Below are positions 42,334 through 51,450 of a stretch of 64,000 nt of DNA, piece by piece (the stretch's first letter is position 1; each line of letters starts with the position of its first letter). The notes below the pieces were generated by a model. The model saw only the letters and a program-made list of their open reading frames with translations. It was not told the DNA's origin and made no database searches. Position numbers and translations under genes: made by a program. Origin of the DNA: Brevundimonas subvibrioides (GTDB lineage: Bacteria; Pseudomonadota; Alphaproteobacteria; Caulobacterales; Caulobacteraceae); assembly GCF_002280785.1 (NCBI RefSeq), contig NZ_NCEQ01000006.1, positions 1 to 64,000 of the forward strand, read 5' to 3'.

Positions 42334-43299
42334 TCAGAACCGGAAAGCGAGGAAATACATCAGGGCGATGTTGACCCCGAGAAGGATCAGGGCGGTCGGG
42401 GCCTGGGCGCGGATGACGCCGTTGAAGGCGGCGTTACGGTCGGGCAGCTCCAGCAGATTCGCCGGCACGACGTTGAAGTTGGCGGCCATGGGCGTCAGCA
42501 GGGTGCCGCAGAAGCCGGCCAGCATGCCGATGGCGCAGACGATGGCCGGATCTCCGCCGAACTGTCCGACCACAAAGGGCAGGCCGATGGCGGCGGTCAT
42601 GACCGGGAAGGCGGCGAAGGCGTTGCCCATGATGATCGTGAACAGGGCCATGCCGAGGCAGTAGGCGAGGACGGCGATCAGGGGCGAACTCATCGGCACG
42701 GCCTGGGTCACCACCTCTCCGACCACGCCGCCGACGTTCGAGGCGAGGAAGATGGCGCCGAGGGCGGCCAGCATCTGGGGCAGGAGCACGGCCCAGCCGA
42801 TGGAATCGATCAAGCGGCGCCCTTCATGGAGCGGCGCGGCGGCTGGCGGCCGCAGCCAGGCCATGGCGGCGCCGAGCGCGATCAGACAGCCGAGCGCGAG
42901 GGCGATCAGGGTCGTCTGGGTCGAGGAGAAGAGGGCCGCGCCCCATTCCGTGTGCTTGGCCGCGAGTGTGCCTCCGACGGCGACGACCGGGACGATCAGG
43001 GCGGGCAGGAACAGTCCGTCGCCGCGCCGGGCGGCGCCCTCGCGGCGTTGCTCCGTCGTGGTGGTTTCGGGCTTGCCGACGCCGAGCTTCGACAGGCCGC
43101 CGAGCGCAACCAGGGCGACGACCAGCAGGCCGTTGCCCAGGCCGCCGAGATACGACCCGAACAGCATGGATCCGGCGAGCAGGCCCCAGAACAGGGCGCT
43201 GCGGATCCGCGTCGGGTGGGCGGGGTCGCGCAATGTCAGGATGGCGAAGGCCAGGAACATCAGTCCGACGAGGATATAGACCTGATCCAGGGTGATCAT
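42334..43299 (-). CDS. DUF979 membrane protein (probable transporter subunit)
   Basis: The 321-aa protein has about nine membrane helices (VYILVGLMFLAFAILTL at the start; NAAFNGVIRAQAPTALILLG at the end) and conserved loop residues in IIMGNAFAAFPVMTAAIGLP and FCGTLLTPMAANFNVVPANL. DUF979 proteins almost always lie beside a DUF969 partner, and in many Gram-positive bacteria beside pyroglutamyl peptidase, suggesting a two-part carrier for 5-oxoproline. Here it overlaps DUF969 by 4 bp. The transport role is inferred. Confidence 0.88.
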   Translation of the reverse strand: MITLDQVYILVGLMFLAFAILTLRDPAHPTRIRSALFWGLLAGSMLFGSYLGGLGNGLLVVALVALGGLSKLGVGKPETTTTEQRREGAARRGDGLFLPALIVPVVAVGGTLAAKHTEWGAALFSSTQTTLIALALGCLIALGAAMAWLRPPAAAPLHEGRRLIDSIGWAVLLPQMLAALGAIFLASNVGGVVGEVVTQAVPMSSPLIAVLAYCLGMALFTIIMGNAFAAFPVMTAAIGLPFVVGQFGGDPAIVCAIGMLAGFCGTLLTPMAANFNVVPANLLELPDRNAAFNGVIRAQAPTALILLGVNIALMYFLAFRF

Positions 43300-44021
43300 T
43301 GGCCCGTCTCCGTGCGGGCGTCAGAGATCGCCTTGCGGATCGACCGGTCGAAGATCAGCAGGCGGGCGCCGTGGATGAGGAAGGCGGCGATGGCGGTGGG
43401 GATGGCCCAGACCGACAGCTGCAGCGGCTCGACGATGATGCCGGCCTGCTCGAGGAAGCCGACCATCAGGATGATGGAGCCGATGGCGATGAAGATGTCC
43501 TCGCCGAAGAACAGGCCGATGTTGTCGGTCGCGGCCGACATGCCCCGGATGCGGTGACGGACCGCGTCGGGCAGGGTCCCGCCGGCCTCGACCTCTGCGG
43601 CGCCTTCGGCCATGGGGGCGACAAGGGGACGAACCATCTGGGGGTGGCCGCCGAGCGAGGTCAGGCCGAGGGCGGAGGTGGCCTGACGGAGGATGAGATA
43701 GGCGATCAGGAGGCGACCGGCCGAGGCGGCGCGGACCTTGGCGATCGACATGCGGGCGCGCTCCTGCAGACCGGCGCGCTCCAGCAGGCCGATGACCGGC
43801 AGGATCAGCCAGACGACGTGGAAATAGCGGTTGTCGTTAAAGGCGTCTCCGAAGGCGGTCAGGGTCGCGACGCCGGCCTGGAACAGGGCGCTCGCGCTGA
43901 CGCCGGGCGCAATGGCGGCGCAGACACCGGTGACGATGGCGGCGGCCAGGATGACCAGCAGCGGGTTGATCCTGGCCACGAAGCCCGCGACCACGACCAG
44001 TATTCCGAGCAGCACGAGCAT
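43296..44021 (-). CDS. DUF969 membrane protein (probable transporter subunit)
   Basis: The 241-aa protein starts MLVLLGILVVVAGFVARINP and has five or six membrane helices. Family motifs are FNDNRYFHVVWLILPVIGLL, LTSLGGHPQMVRPLVAPMAE and ATDNIGLFFGEDIFIAIGSI. It pairs with DUF979 (ATGA overlap). I chose ATG 44021 because the longer frame to 44084 runs into repeat DNA. The ribosome-binding site GGGAGGGA lies partly in the end of palindromic element E4. Confidence 0.88.
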   Translation of the reverse strand: MLVLLGILVVVAGFVARINPLLVILAAAIVTGVCAAIAPGVSASALFQAGVATLTAFGDAFNDNRYFHVVWLILPVIGLLERAGLQERARMSIAKVRAASAGRLLIAYLILRQATSALGLTSLGGHPQMVRPLVAPMAEGAAEVEAGGTLPDAVRHRIRGMSAATDNIGLFFGEDIFIAIGSIILMVGFLEQAGIIVEPLQLSVWAIPTAIAAFLIHGARLLIFDRSIRKAISDARTETGQ

Positions 44022-44031
44022 TGTTGTCCCT

Positions 44032-44194
44032 CCCTCTCCCGGTGGGAGAGGGCTTGAGGCTCGCAGAGCGTAGCGATGCGTCAAGCCGAAAGGGTGAGGG
44101 CCGTGCGCTTCCGGTGAGATCCGACCCTCACCCTTTCGCGCAAGTCCGATCGCTACGCGCTCGGGCGCTCAAGCCCTCTCCCACCGGGAGAGGG
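44032..44194. repeat. Palindromic element E4 (GGGAGAGGG family, 163 bp)
   Basis: Perfect 21-bp terminal inverted repeats (44032-44052, 44174-44194), each itself a hairpin, enclose arms with AAAGGGTGAGGG and CCCTCACCCTTT. It fills the gap between the 5-oxoprolinase stop and the DUF969 gene within one operon. Confidence 0.85.
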
Positions 44195-47100
44195 TCATTT
44201 ATGGCCGAACCCGCCGCCGCCGGGGGTCTGGATGACGAAGACGTCGCCGGGCTGCATGGACGTTTCGGCGGTCGATCCCAGGATTTCCACTGACCCGTCC
44301 GCCCGCTCGATGCGGTTCGCCCCGACCGAGCCGGGTTCGCCGCCCGCCGCCCCAAACGGCGCGATGCGGCGGTGGCCGGACAGGATGGCGGCGGTCATCG
44401 GTTCGAGGAAGCGAACGCGGCGGGTCGCGCCGTCGCCGCCTTTCGCCGCGCCCGCGCCGCCGGAGCCTCGGCGAATCGAGAACTCTTCCAGCAACACCGG
44501 GAAGCGGGTTTCCAGCACCTCCGGATCGGTCAGCCGGCTGTTGGTCATGTGGCTCTGGACCGCGCTGGCGCCCGGCGCGTCCGGGCCGGCGCCCGCCCCG
44601 CCGGCGATGGTCTCGTAGTACTGGCGGGTCGCGTCGCCGAAGGTGAAGTTGTTCATCGTGCCCTGGCTGGCGGCCAGGATGCCGAGCGCGCCGTACAGCG
44701 TATCCACCACGGCCTGACTGGTCTCGACGTTTCCGGCCACGACCGCCGCCGGATAGCGGGGGTTCAGCATCGACCGCTCCGGCACGATCAATGTGATGGG
44801 CTTCATACAGCCCTCGTTCAGCGGGATGGCGTCGTCCACCAGCGTCCGGAAGACATAGAGGGTCGCCGCGCGGGTGATCGACAGGGGGGCGTTGAAATTG
44901 GTCGGGCGCTGGTCGCTGGTTCCGGTGAAGTCGACGGTCGCCGTCCGGGCCTCGGCGTCCACGTCGATGCGGACGCAGATGACGGCGCCGTCGTCCATCT
45001 CGTAAGCGAACGAACCGGGCTTGAGGGCGGCGATGGCCCGGCGGACGGCTTCTTCGGCATTGGCCTGGACGTGGGCCATATAGGCCTCGACCACCGGGCG
45101 GCCGAACTCGTCGACCATGCGGTTGAGTTCGTCGGCGCCGCGCTGGCAGGAGGCCACCTGGGCCTTCAGGTCGGCCATGTTCTGGTCGACGTTGCGCGAC
45201 GGATACGGGCCCGAGGCGAACAGGGTCCGGGTCTCGGCGTCGCGGAGGCGACCGCCCTCGACCAGCAGGAAGTCGTCGATCAGGACGCCCTCCTGTTCGA
45301 CCGTGGTGGAGGAGGCGGGCATGGAGCCGGGCGTGATGCCGCCGACGTCGGCGTGGTGGCCGCGCGCGGCGACGAAGAAGGCGGGCGCCGCCTCTGCGTC
45401 GAGGAAGACCGGCATGATGACGGTGATGTCGGGCAGATGGGTGCCGCCGTTGTAGGGGGCGTTCAGCATGATCACGTCACCGGGCCGCAAGGTCGCGCCG
45501 CGCGAGGCGATGACGACGCGGATGCTCTCGCCCATCGAGCCGAGGTGGACAGGAATGTGCGGGGCGTTGGCGATCAGGGCGCCCGCCCCGTCGAAGATGG
45601 CGCAGGAGAAGTCGAGCCGCTCCTTGATGTTCACTGACCAGGCGGTGGCGCGCAGGGCCTCTCCCATCTGTTCGGCGCAGGCCATGAAGCGACTGTTGAA
45701 CACCTCCAGCAGGATGGGGTCGGCGTGGGTTCCGACGGGCGCGCGGTTGGCGAGCGGGGTGGTGCGCTCAAGGATCAGGTTGGCCGAGACGTCGACGCGG
45801 GCGGACCAGCCGGGTTCGACGATCGTGGTGCCGGTGGATTCGAGGAGGATGGCGGGGCCCGGGATGAGGGCGTCGGGGGCGAGGGTGTCGCGGTGATGGA
45901 CGGGGGTGTCGTGCTCGGCGCCGGCGAGGCGGACGGGGACACTTTTTCCCTCCCCTTCATGGGGAGGGTGGCCGAGCGGAGCGAGGTCGGGTGGGGTTTG
46001 TCCGTCCCTGCGAACTCTCGATTCGGACCCCACCCCGTCGCTGCGCGACGACCCTCCCCATGAAGGGGAGGGAGAACTGATTGCCTCGACCTCCAGCATC
46101 TCCACGATCAGCGGCTTGTCCTCGGCGAAGAAGCCGAAGCGCTGGCGGTGCAGGGTCCCGAAGGCGGCGGCCATGTCGGCGGCGGGGCCGAAGGCGACGG
46201 TCAGGGGGGTGTCGCTACCGGCGAACTTGATCTCGGCGCGGGCCTCGGTGGTGATCGAGGCGGCGGGCAGACCCTGGGCCAGGAGGTCGGAGCGGGCCTC
46301 GGCCTCGAGGGCGGCGATGCGGTCGGTGAAGACGGGGTCGGAGACGGGGATGAGCGGGGCGGCGACGGTCGTCTGGCGGATGGTCCGCACCGAGGCCAGG
46401 CCCATTCCGTAGGCGGAGAGGACGCCTGCAAACGGATGCAGCATCACCGTCGTCATGCCCAGGGCGTCAGCGACGAGGCAGGCATGTTGACCCCCGGCGC
46501 CGCCGAAACAGTTCAGGATATAGCCGGTCAGGTCATGGCCGCGCTGGATGGAGATCGACTTGATCGCCTCGGCCATGTTCTGGACGGCGATGGCGACGAA
46601 GCCTTCGGCAAGATCCAGAGGGTCGGTCGGGCGGCGGGTGGCGGCTGTGACCTCGGCGGCGAGGGCATCGAACTTACTGGCGACGGCGTCGTGGTCCAGC
46701 GGCTGGTCGCCGTCGGGGCCAAAGACGGCGGGAAAGAACTCGGGCCGCAACTTGCCCAGCAGGACGTTGCAGTCGGTCACCGTCAGGGGGCCGCCGCGAC
46801 GGTAGGCGGCGGGGCCGGGCACGGCGCCGGCCGACTCGGGGCCGACGCGCAGGCGTGATCCGTCGAAGCGGCATATGGAGCCTCCGCCCGCCGCCACGGT
46901 GTGGATCGACAGCATGGGCGCGCGCAGGCGCACGCCCGCGACCACGGCGTCGGAGGTCCGCTCGAACGCACCGGCATAGTGGGAGACGTCGGTCGAGGTG
47001 CCGCCCATGTCGAAGCCGATGACGCGATCGAAGCCGGCGGCCTGCGCCGTCGCCGCCATGCCGACCACGCCCCCGGCCGGGCCGGACAGGATGGCGTCCT

Positions 47101-47875
47101 TGCCCCGGAAGGCGGAGGGGCTGGCGAGGCCGCCGGACGACTGCATGAACATCAGGGGGACGTCGGGGCCGAGGGCCTTGCCGACGCGGGCGACATAGGC
47201 GTCGAGCACGGGCGACAGATAGGCGTCGGCCACCGTCGTGTCGCCGCGTCCGATCAGCTTGATCAGGGCGCCGACCTCGTGGCTGACCGAGATCTGGCTG
47301 AAGCCGATCTCGCGGGCGATCCCGGCGAGGCGGGTCTCGTGATCGGTGAAGCGCCAGCCGTGGACGAGGACGATGGCGAGGGCGCGGTAGCCGTCGGCGA
47401 AGGCGGCGGTCAGGGCCTGGCGAGCCGAAGCCTCGTCCAGCGGGCGATCGATGGCGCCGTCGGCCCGGACGCGTTCGTCGATCTCAATGACCCGGTCGTG
47501 CAGCGGCTCGGGCAGGACGACATGGCGGGCGAAGATGTCGGGCCGGGCCTGCCAGCCGATGCGAAGCGCATCGCCGAAGCCGCGCGTGATGGCCAGGACC
47601 GTCGGCTCGCCCTTGCGTTCGAGCAGGGCGTTGGTCGCCACCGTCGTGCCCATGCGGATGTCGGAGACGACGCCCGCCGGCAGGGGGCCGGGACCGGCGC
47701 CGAGGATGCGGCGCACGCCCTCGACGGCGGCGTCCTCGTATTGATCGGGGTTGTCCGAAAGGAGCTTGGCAGTGGTCAGGGCGCCGTCGGGCGCGCGGGC
47801 GACGATGTCGGTGAAGGTGCCGCCCCGGTCGATCCAGAACCGCCAACCCTCGGTCGATGTCGTGTCGCTCGCCAT
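44195..47875 (-). CDS. 5-oxoprolinase / hydantoinase HyuA-HyuB fusion
   Basis: The 1226-aa protein joins the HyuA part (residues 1-700) and the HyuB part (about 715-1226), as in ATP-dependent 5-oxoprolinase, which opens 5-oxo-L-proline to glutamate. Motifs include [20 protein letters not shown] at the start, [57 protein letters not shown] and, in HyuB, the terminal [14 protein letters not shown]. Residues 602-643 ([20 protein letters not shown] and on) come from a palindromic element inserted in frame and do not resemble the family. The downstream DUF969/DUF979 genes support oxoproline as substrate, but a hydantoin or other cyclic amide is possible. Confidence 0.88.
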   Translation of the reverse strand: MASDTTSTEGWRFWIDRGGTFTDIVARAPDGALTTAKLLSDNPDQYEDAAVEGVRRILGAGPGPLPAGVVSDIRMGTTVATNALLERKGEPTVLAITRGFGDALRIGWQARPDIFARHVVLPEPLHDRVIEIDERVRADGAIDRPLDEASARQALTAAFADGYRALAIVLVHGWRFTDHETRLAGIAREIGFSQISVSHEVGALIKLIGRGDTTVADAYLSPVLDAYVARVGKALGPDVPLMFMQSSGGLASPSAFRGKDAILSGPAGGVVGMAATAQAAGFDRVIGFDMGGTSTDVSHYAGAFERTSDAVVAGVRLRAPMLSIHTVAAGGGSICRFDGSRLRVGPESAGAVPGPAAYRRGGPLTVTDCNVLLGKLRPEFFPAVFGPDGDQPLDHDAVASKFDALAAEVTAATRRPTDPLDLAEGFVAIAVQNMAEAIKSISIQRGHDLTGYILNCFGGAGGQHACLVADALGMTTVMLHPFAGVLSAYGMGLASVRTIRQTTVAAPLIPVSDPVFTDRIAALEAEARSDLLAQGLPAASITTEARAEIKFAGSDTPLTVAFGPAADMAAAFGTLHRQRFGFFAEDKPLIVEMLEVEAISSPSPSWGGSSRSDGVGSESRVRRDGQTPPDLAPLGHPPHEGEGKSVPVRLAGAEHDTPVHHRDTLAPDALIPGPAILLESTGTTIVEPGWSARVDVSANLILERTTPLANRAPVGTHADPILLEVFNSRFMACAEQMGEALRATAWSVNIKERLDFSCAIFDGAGALIANAPHIPVHLGSMGESIRVVIASRGATLRPGDVIMLNAPYNGGTHLPDITVIMPVFLDAEAAPAFFVAARGHHADVGGITPGSMPASSTTVEQEGVLIDDFLLVEGGRLRDAETRTLFASGPYPSRNVDQNMADLKAQVASCQRGADELNRMVDEFGRPVVEAYMAHVQANAEEAVRRAIAALKPGSFAYEMDDGAVICVRIDVDAEARTATVDFTGTSDQRPTNFNAPLSITRAATLYVFRTLVDDAIPLNEGCMKPITLIVPERSMLNPRYPAAVVAGNVETSQAVVDTLYGALGILAASQGTMNNFTFGDATRQYYETIAGGAGAGPDAPGASAVQSHMTNSRLTDPEVLETRFPVLLEEFSIRRGSGGAGAAKGGDGATRRVRFLEPMTAAILSGHRRIAPFGAAGGEPGSVGANRIERADGSVEILGSTAETSMQPGDVFVIQTPGGGGFGHK
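45948..46072. repeat. Palindromic element E2 (GGGGAGGG family) inside the 5-oxoprolinase gene
   Basis: Perfect 21-bp terminal inverted repeats (45948-45968, 46052-46072) contain the hairpin CCCTCCCC-TTCAT-GGGGAGGG. Inner arms GTCGGGTGGGG and CCCCACCCCGTC flank a 31-bp centre. With one extra base the unit is 126 bp, 42 codons, and the gene stays in frame. Confidence 0.85.
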
Positions 47876-47914
47876 CCCCGATCCATCGCGGATCGGGACG
47901 GCGGCGGCAAGGCT

Positions 47915-48877
47915 TCAGACTGCCAGACGCTTCCGGTCGGCCTCGAGGAAGGCGACGATGTCGGGGATGGTCGTACGTGGGTTGCGGGTGTGCGGATAGG
48001 CATGGGCGGTGCGGGGTTTGCGGTCGAACCAGATCTCGTCGACGACCTCGGGCGGACGGGTCGCGGCCAGCCAGTCGATGGTGTCGGCGCCCTCGTGGTC
48101 GTTCCTCAGGATCGGGGCGAGGATCCTGCGGAACTTCGGCAGGCTGGTCTTCACCCCGGCGGTGTCGGCCCAGCCGGGGTGGACGGCGTAGGTCCTGATC
48201 CCCTCGGCGGCCCAGGCCCCGCGCCAGTGCTCGGCAAGGGCCAGTTGCGCGCGCTTGTGGGCGGCATAGGCGGCGAAACCGTTGAAATGCTCCTCGGGAA
48301 TGTTGAGCATCTTCTTGTTGAGGGCGAGGTTATAGAGGCCGCCGGAGACGACGTTGATAATCGCGGCGCCGGGCTTGAGTTCGCCGGCCCTGTGCAGGTC
48401 CTCGGTCAGGATCCAGTGGCCCAGCAGGTTGGTGGCGTAGGAGGTCTCCAGCCCCTCGTGGGTCGCCTGATAGTGGCGCATCAGGAGGCCGACGTTGTTG
48501 ACGACGACGTCGAACTTCACCGCGGCGATCTCGGGCCGTTTCGACAGGCCGGCGACGGCGGCCATCGATGACAGGTCGCAGGTGACGGGCACGATCTTGC
48601 CGGGACCTTTGGCGTCACGCACCAGGTCGCCGAGGGCCTGCACATTGCGGCCGACGGCGTAGACGGTCGCGCCCTTGGCGGTGGCGCGCAGCGCCGTGGC
48701 CTTGCCGAGGCCGCCTGTTGCGCCGGTCACCAGCCAGTTCTGGCCGGCGTAGTTCGCCTTCACCGGCTTGAACGGCAGGCCGCGCGCGACATAGCCGACG
48801 CGGGTGAAGGACGGCGCGAAGCGGGCGTAGAAATTCACCGACTTCATCAGCGCCTGCCAGAAGGGGGGCTCGGCCAT
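47915..48877 (-). CDS. Short-chain dehydrogenase/reductase (retinol/protochlorophyllide reductase-like)
   Basis: The 320-aa enzyme has an N-terminal extension of 45 residues and a cofactor loop NWLVTGATGGLGKATALRAT. VVNNVGLLMRHY is the NNAG region, and the catalytic YAAHK lies in GFAAYAAHKRAQLALAEHWR. The C-terminal VHPGWADTAGVKTSLPKFRR resembles retinol dehydrogenase and protochlorophyllide-reductase-like SDRs, which act on lipophilic alcohols or ketones. It diverges from the dehydrogenase gene at 49016 and opens the catabolic cluster. Confidence 0.88.
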   Translation of the reverse strand: MAEPPFWQALMKSVNFYARFAPSFTRVGYVARGLPFKPVKANYAGQNWLVTGATGGLGKATALRATAKGATVYAVGRNVQALGDLVRDAKGPGKIVPVTCDLSSMAAVAGLSKRPEIAAVKFDVVVNNVGLLMRHYQATHEGLETSYATNLLGHWILTEDLHRAGELKPGAAIINVVSGGLYNLALNKKMLNIPEEHFNGFAAYAAHKRAQLALAEHWRGAWAAEGIRTYAVHPGWADTAGVKTSLPKFRRILAPILRNDHEGADTIDWLAATRPPEVVDEIWFDRKPRTAHAYPHTRNPRTTIPDIVAFLEADRKRLAV

Positions 48878-48903
48878 GGACGTCTCTCCGCGCGACCCGC
48901 TGT

Positions 48904-48916
48904 CGCTTGCGTAAGC
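48904..48916 (-). promoter_or_regulatory. Cluster motif site 1 (GCTTACGCAAGCG on minus strand)
   Basis: Lies 27-39 bp upstream of the SDR start at 48877. It matches the TAACGCAAGC-like motif seen upstream of other genes of the cluster, with T for A at one position, and forms the imperfect palindrome GCTT-N4-AAGC. Confidence 0.4.
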
Positions 48917-48946
48917 ACACTAATCGTTCGGAGGCGCTTGGCAAGC

Positions 48947-48956
48947 GGCTTGCGTT
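48947..48956 (-). promoter_or_regulatory. Cluster motif site 1b (AACGCAAGCC on minus strand)
   Basis: Exact 10-mer match to the site at 50063-50072. It lies 60 bp upstream of the start at 49016 and next to the palindrome GCTTGGCAAGC. Confidence 0.4.
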
Positions 48957-49015
48957 TCTGGACTTATCGCTTCACCGTTGATGCAGAAGGCGCGTCGACT
49001 GCGTCGGGAGGCGCG

Positions 49016-50038
49016 ATGACCAGACCCATCCGGGTGATCCAGTGGGCGACCGGCTCGATGGGCAAGGCCTGTCTGCGGGCCGTGCTGGACGACGACCGGT
49101 TCCAGCTGGTCGGCCTGTTCGTCTACGGCGAGGCCAAGGCCGGACGCGACGCGGGCGACATCGCGCGGCGGCCCGAGACGGGGGTGATCGCGACCCGTTC
49201 GATCGACGAGATCCTGGCGCTCGAGGCCGACGTGGTGATCCACGCCCCGATGCTGTCCGCCCCCTATGTCGGGCATGACGCCGACGTGAAGCGGCTGCTG
49301 GAATCCGGCAAGAACGTCGTCAGCATCAACCACTATTTCGAGCCCGCCGCCCTGGGCCTCGACTATGCGAACGGGCTGGCGGACAGCGCGCGCAAGGGCG
49401 GGGCGACCCTGGCGGGGACCGGCGTCAATCCGGGCTGGGTGGCGGAGCGGATGGCGGTCAACGCCGTCGCCCTGTGCCTGTCGCACAGCAACATCGCGAC
49501 CCGGGAGATCATCGACTGCACAACGGTTCCTAACCCCGACTACGTCTTCGGGGCCCTGGGTTTCGGCTCTGCGGCGGGAGAGATCGATCTGACGAACGGG
49601 CCTCTGGCCGAGACTTTCACGGCCATGTTCTCCCAGAGCGTCGAGGGGCTGGCCCAGAGGCTCGGCCTGTCGCTTGACCGGTTCGAACCGGACCATGACG
49701 TCAGCCTGGCCGAGCGGGACCTGACCATCGCGGCCGGGCTGATTCCCAAAGGCACGGTCTCGGCGACGACCTGGCGCGTGCACGGCCTGATCGACGGCGT
49801 CCGGCGCATCACCCATGAGGTCAACTGGATCATGGATCCGGCCCAGGCGCCGTTCGCCGGCAAGCCGCACTGGGGGATCGAGGTCGACGGCCTGCCTGGC
49901 GTACGGATCGCCATAGATCTGGTCGACACGGCCCCTGATGGGGTCCGCACCCGGCCCGAACAGTTCGCCGTGGCGGCCATGGTGATCCAGGCCCTCCCGC
50001 GCGTCGTCGCGGCGCCGCCTGGCCTGCTGAGGCTCTAA
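49016..50038 (+). CDS. NAD(P)-dependent dehydrogenase of the dihydrodipicolinate-reductase-like family
   Basis: The 340-aa protein starts MTRPIRVIQWATGSMGKACL, a Rossmann nucleotide-binding motif. NHYFEPAALGLDYANGLADS, LAGTGVNPGWVAERMAVNAV and HEVNWIMDPAQAPFAGKPHW follow the pattern of a subgroup related to 2,4-diaminopentanoate dehydrogenase and dihydrodipicolinate reductase. This subgroup is common in actinobacterial and sphingomonad lipid- and steroid-catabolic clusters. The true substrate is unknown. GGGAGG lies 4 nt before ATG 49016. It heads a plus-strand series that continues to 53807. Confidence 0.82.
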   Translation: MTRPIRVIQWATGSMGKACLRAVLDDDRFQLVGLFVYGEAKAGRDAGDIARRPETGVIATRSIDEILALEADVVIHAPMLSAPYVGHDADVKRLLESGKNVVSINHYFEPAALGLDYANGLADSARKGGATLAGTGVNPGWVAERMAVNAVALCLSHSNIATREIIDCTTVPNPDYVFGALGFGSAAGEIDLTNGPLAETFTAMFSQSVEGLAQRLGLSLDRFEPDHDVSLAERDLTIAAGLIPKGTVSATTWRVHGLIDGVRRITHEVNWIMDPAQAPFAGKPHWGIEVDGLPGVRIAIDLVDTAPDGVRTRPEQFAVAAMVIQALPRVVAAPPGLLRL

Positions 50039-50050
50039 AGCGGCCAGGCC

Positions 50051-50072
50051 GGCTTGCCCGCTAACGCAAGCC
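50051..50072 (+). promoter_or_regulatory. Cluster motif site 2 (GGCTTGC-N8-GCAAGCC, contains TAACGCAAGCC)
   Basis: A 7-bp inverted repeat with an 8-bp centre ends 50 bp upstream of the NTF2-fold gene at 50122. An AT-rich TTTTTTTT tract follows at 50081. Confidence 0.45.
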
Positions 50073-50121
50073 ATGTCACTTTTTTTTCAAGACTGAATAA
50101 TCGTCACCGGAGGATATCAGG

Positions 50122-50652
50122 ATGGCCGACCGCGACCCCGAGGTGCAGGCTCTGCTCGACAAGAAGGCGATCGAGGAGGTGCTGCTGAAGTTCCTTCGCG
50201 GCTGCGATCGCGCCGACCTCGACCTCGTTGAACGCGCCTACTGGCCCGACGGCTGGGAGGATCATGGCGGCACCTTTGACGGGCCAGCGTCCGAATGGGT
50301 GGCCGTGATCAAGGAGCGACTGCCCAAGGCCGGGCTGATGAACCACATGGCCGTGAACCTGATCATCGATCTGAAGTCAGCGACCACGGCGACGGCCGAA
50401 TGCTACATCCTCACCGCCTCGCGCCTGACGGTAAAGGGACAGGAGTTCGACACCCGGACACTGGCCCGCTGCGTCGATCAGATGGAGAAGCGGGGCGCCG
50501 AATGGCGCATCTTCCGCCGCACCATGTGCTGGGAATGGAACGAGGAGCACGAGCTCTCCGAGACCTGGGCGCGCGGCGCCATCACCCGGGACGCCTCGGT
50601 CCTGCGGCGCGGGGCCAAGAAGCCTGACGACATCATCTACACTGCGGCCTGA
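50122..50652 (+). CDS. SnoaL-like/NTF2-fold protein
   Basis: The 176-aa protein has the cone-shaped NTF2 fold: VLLKFLRGCDRADLDLVERA, YWPDGWEDHGGTFDGPASEW, HMAVNLIIDLKSATTATAEC and EWRIFRRTMCWEWNEEHEL. In catabolic clusters this fold serves in dehydratases, isomerases or epoxide hydrolases acting on ring compounds. The reaction here is unknown. It is followed 9 bp later by the SDR gene. Confidence 0.85.
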   Translation: MADRDPEVQALLDKKAIEEVLLKFLRGCDRADLDLVERAYWPDGWEDHGGTFDGPASEWVAVIKERLPKAGLMNHMAVNLIIDLKSATTATAECYILTASRLTVKGQEFDTRTLARCVDQMEKRGAEWRIFRRTMCWEWNEEHELSETWARGAITRDASVLRRGAKKPDDIIYTAA

Positions 50653-50661
50653 GGCGAGCGC

Positions 50662-51420
50662 ATGGACATCCAGGGCTGTGTCGCCATCGTCACCGGCGCC
50701 AACCGTGGCATCGGCGAAGGCTTCGTCCATGTACTGATCTCCGAGGGGGCGGCCAGGGTCTATGCGGGCGCCCGCGACCCGGCCTCGGCCAGACACCTCG
50801 AGGAGCAGTATCCCGGCAAGGTGGTCGCGGTGCGCCTCGATGTGTCGAAGCCGGACCAGATCGTCGCCGCGGCCGCCGCCTGTCCCGACGTCTCTGTGGT
50901 GGTCAACAACGCCGGAGCGTTCCACAACAAGTTGCTGATCGGCTCCGACGACATTTCCGCTGCGCGCGACGAGATGGAGGTCAACTATTTCGGGCCGCTG
51001 CAGATGGCGCGGGCCTTCGCTCCGGCGCTCAAGGCCAACGGCGGGGGCGCGATCCTGAACGTGCTGTCGGTCGGGGGCATCGTCGCCGTGCCCAACATGG
51101 GCGGCTACAGCCCGTCCAAGTTCGCCATGCGCGCCGCCGGATCCTGCATCCGCGCCGAGCTGGCCGGGCAGGGGACGAGCGTCACCTCCCTGATCGTCGG
51201 CTCGGTCGACACCCGGATGGCCTCGCATGTGAAAGGCGCCAAGGAGGCGCCTGAGGATATCGCCCGCGCTGCCATGAAGGGCATTACCCGGGGCATCGAC
51301 GAGATCGACACCGACCGGTTCGCGATCGAGAGCCGCGCCGCCCTGGCCCGCGATCCCAAGGGGATGGAGCGGGGCATGGCCAAGATGCTGCACGCCAAGG
51401 AACTGTCGACCGGCCGCTAG
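50662..51420 (+). CDS. Short-chain dehydrogenase/reductase
   Basis: The 252-aa enzyme is a classical SDR: AIVTGANRGIGEGFVHVLIS binds the cofactor, VVVNNAGAFHNKLL is the NNAG motif, and NVLSVGGIVAVPNMGGYSPS followed by KFAMRAAGSCIRAE holds Ser and the YxxxK pair. It probably oxidises or reduces an alcohol or ketone of the pathway. It is in an operon between the NTF2 and DUF1295 genes. Confidence 0.92.
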   Translation: MDIQGCVAIVTGANRGIGEGFVHVLISEGAARVYAGARDPASARHLEEQYPGKVVAVRLDVSKPDQIVAAAAACPDVSVVVNNAGAFHNKLLIGSDDISAARDEMEVNYFGPLQMARAFAPALKANGGGAILNVLSVGGIVAVPNMGGYSPSKFAMRAAGSCIRAELAGQGTSVTSLIVGSVDTRMASHVKGAKEAPEDIARAAMKGITRGIDEIDTDRFAIESRAALARDPKGMERGMAKMLHAKELSTGR

Positions 51421-51450
51421 ACGCCGGATCAATAACGGGGAGACCAGACC

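Noticed and set aside
46901..48571. 556-aa plus-strand frame spanning 5-oxoprolinase and SDR genes
   Set aside because: It runs antisense across two well-supported genes and their gap.
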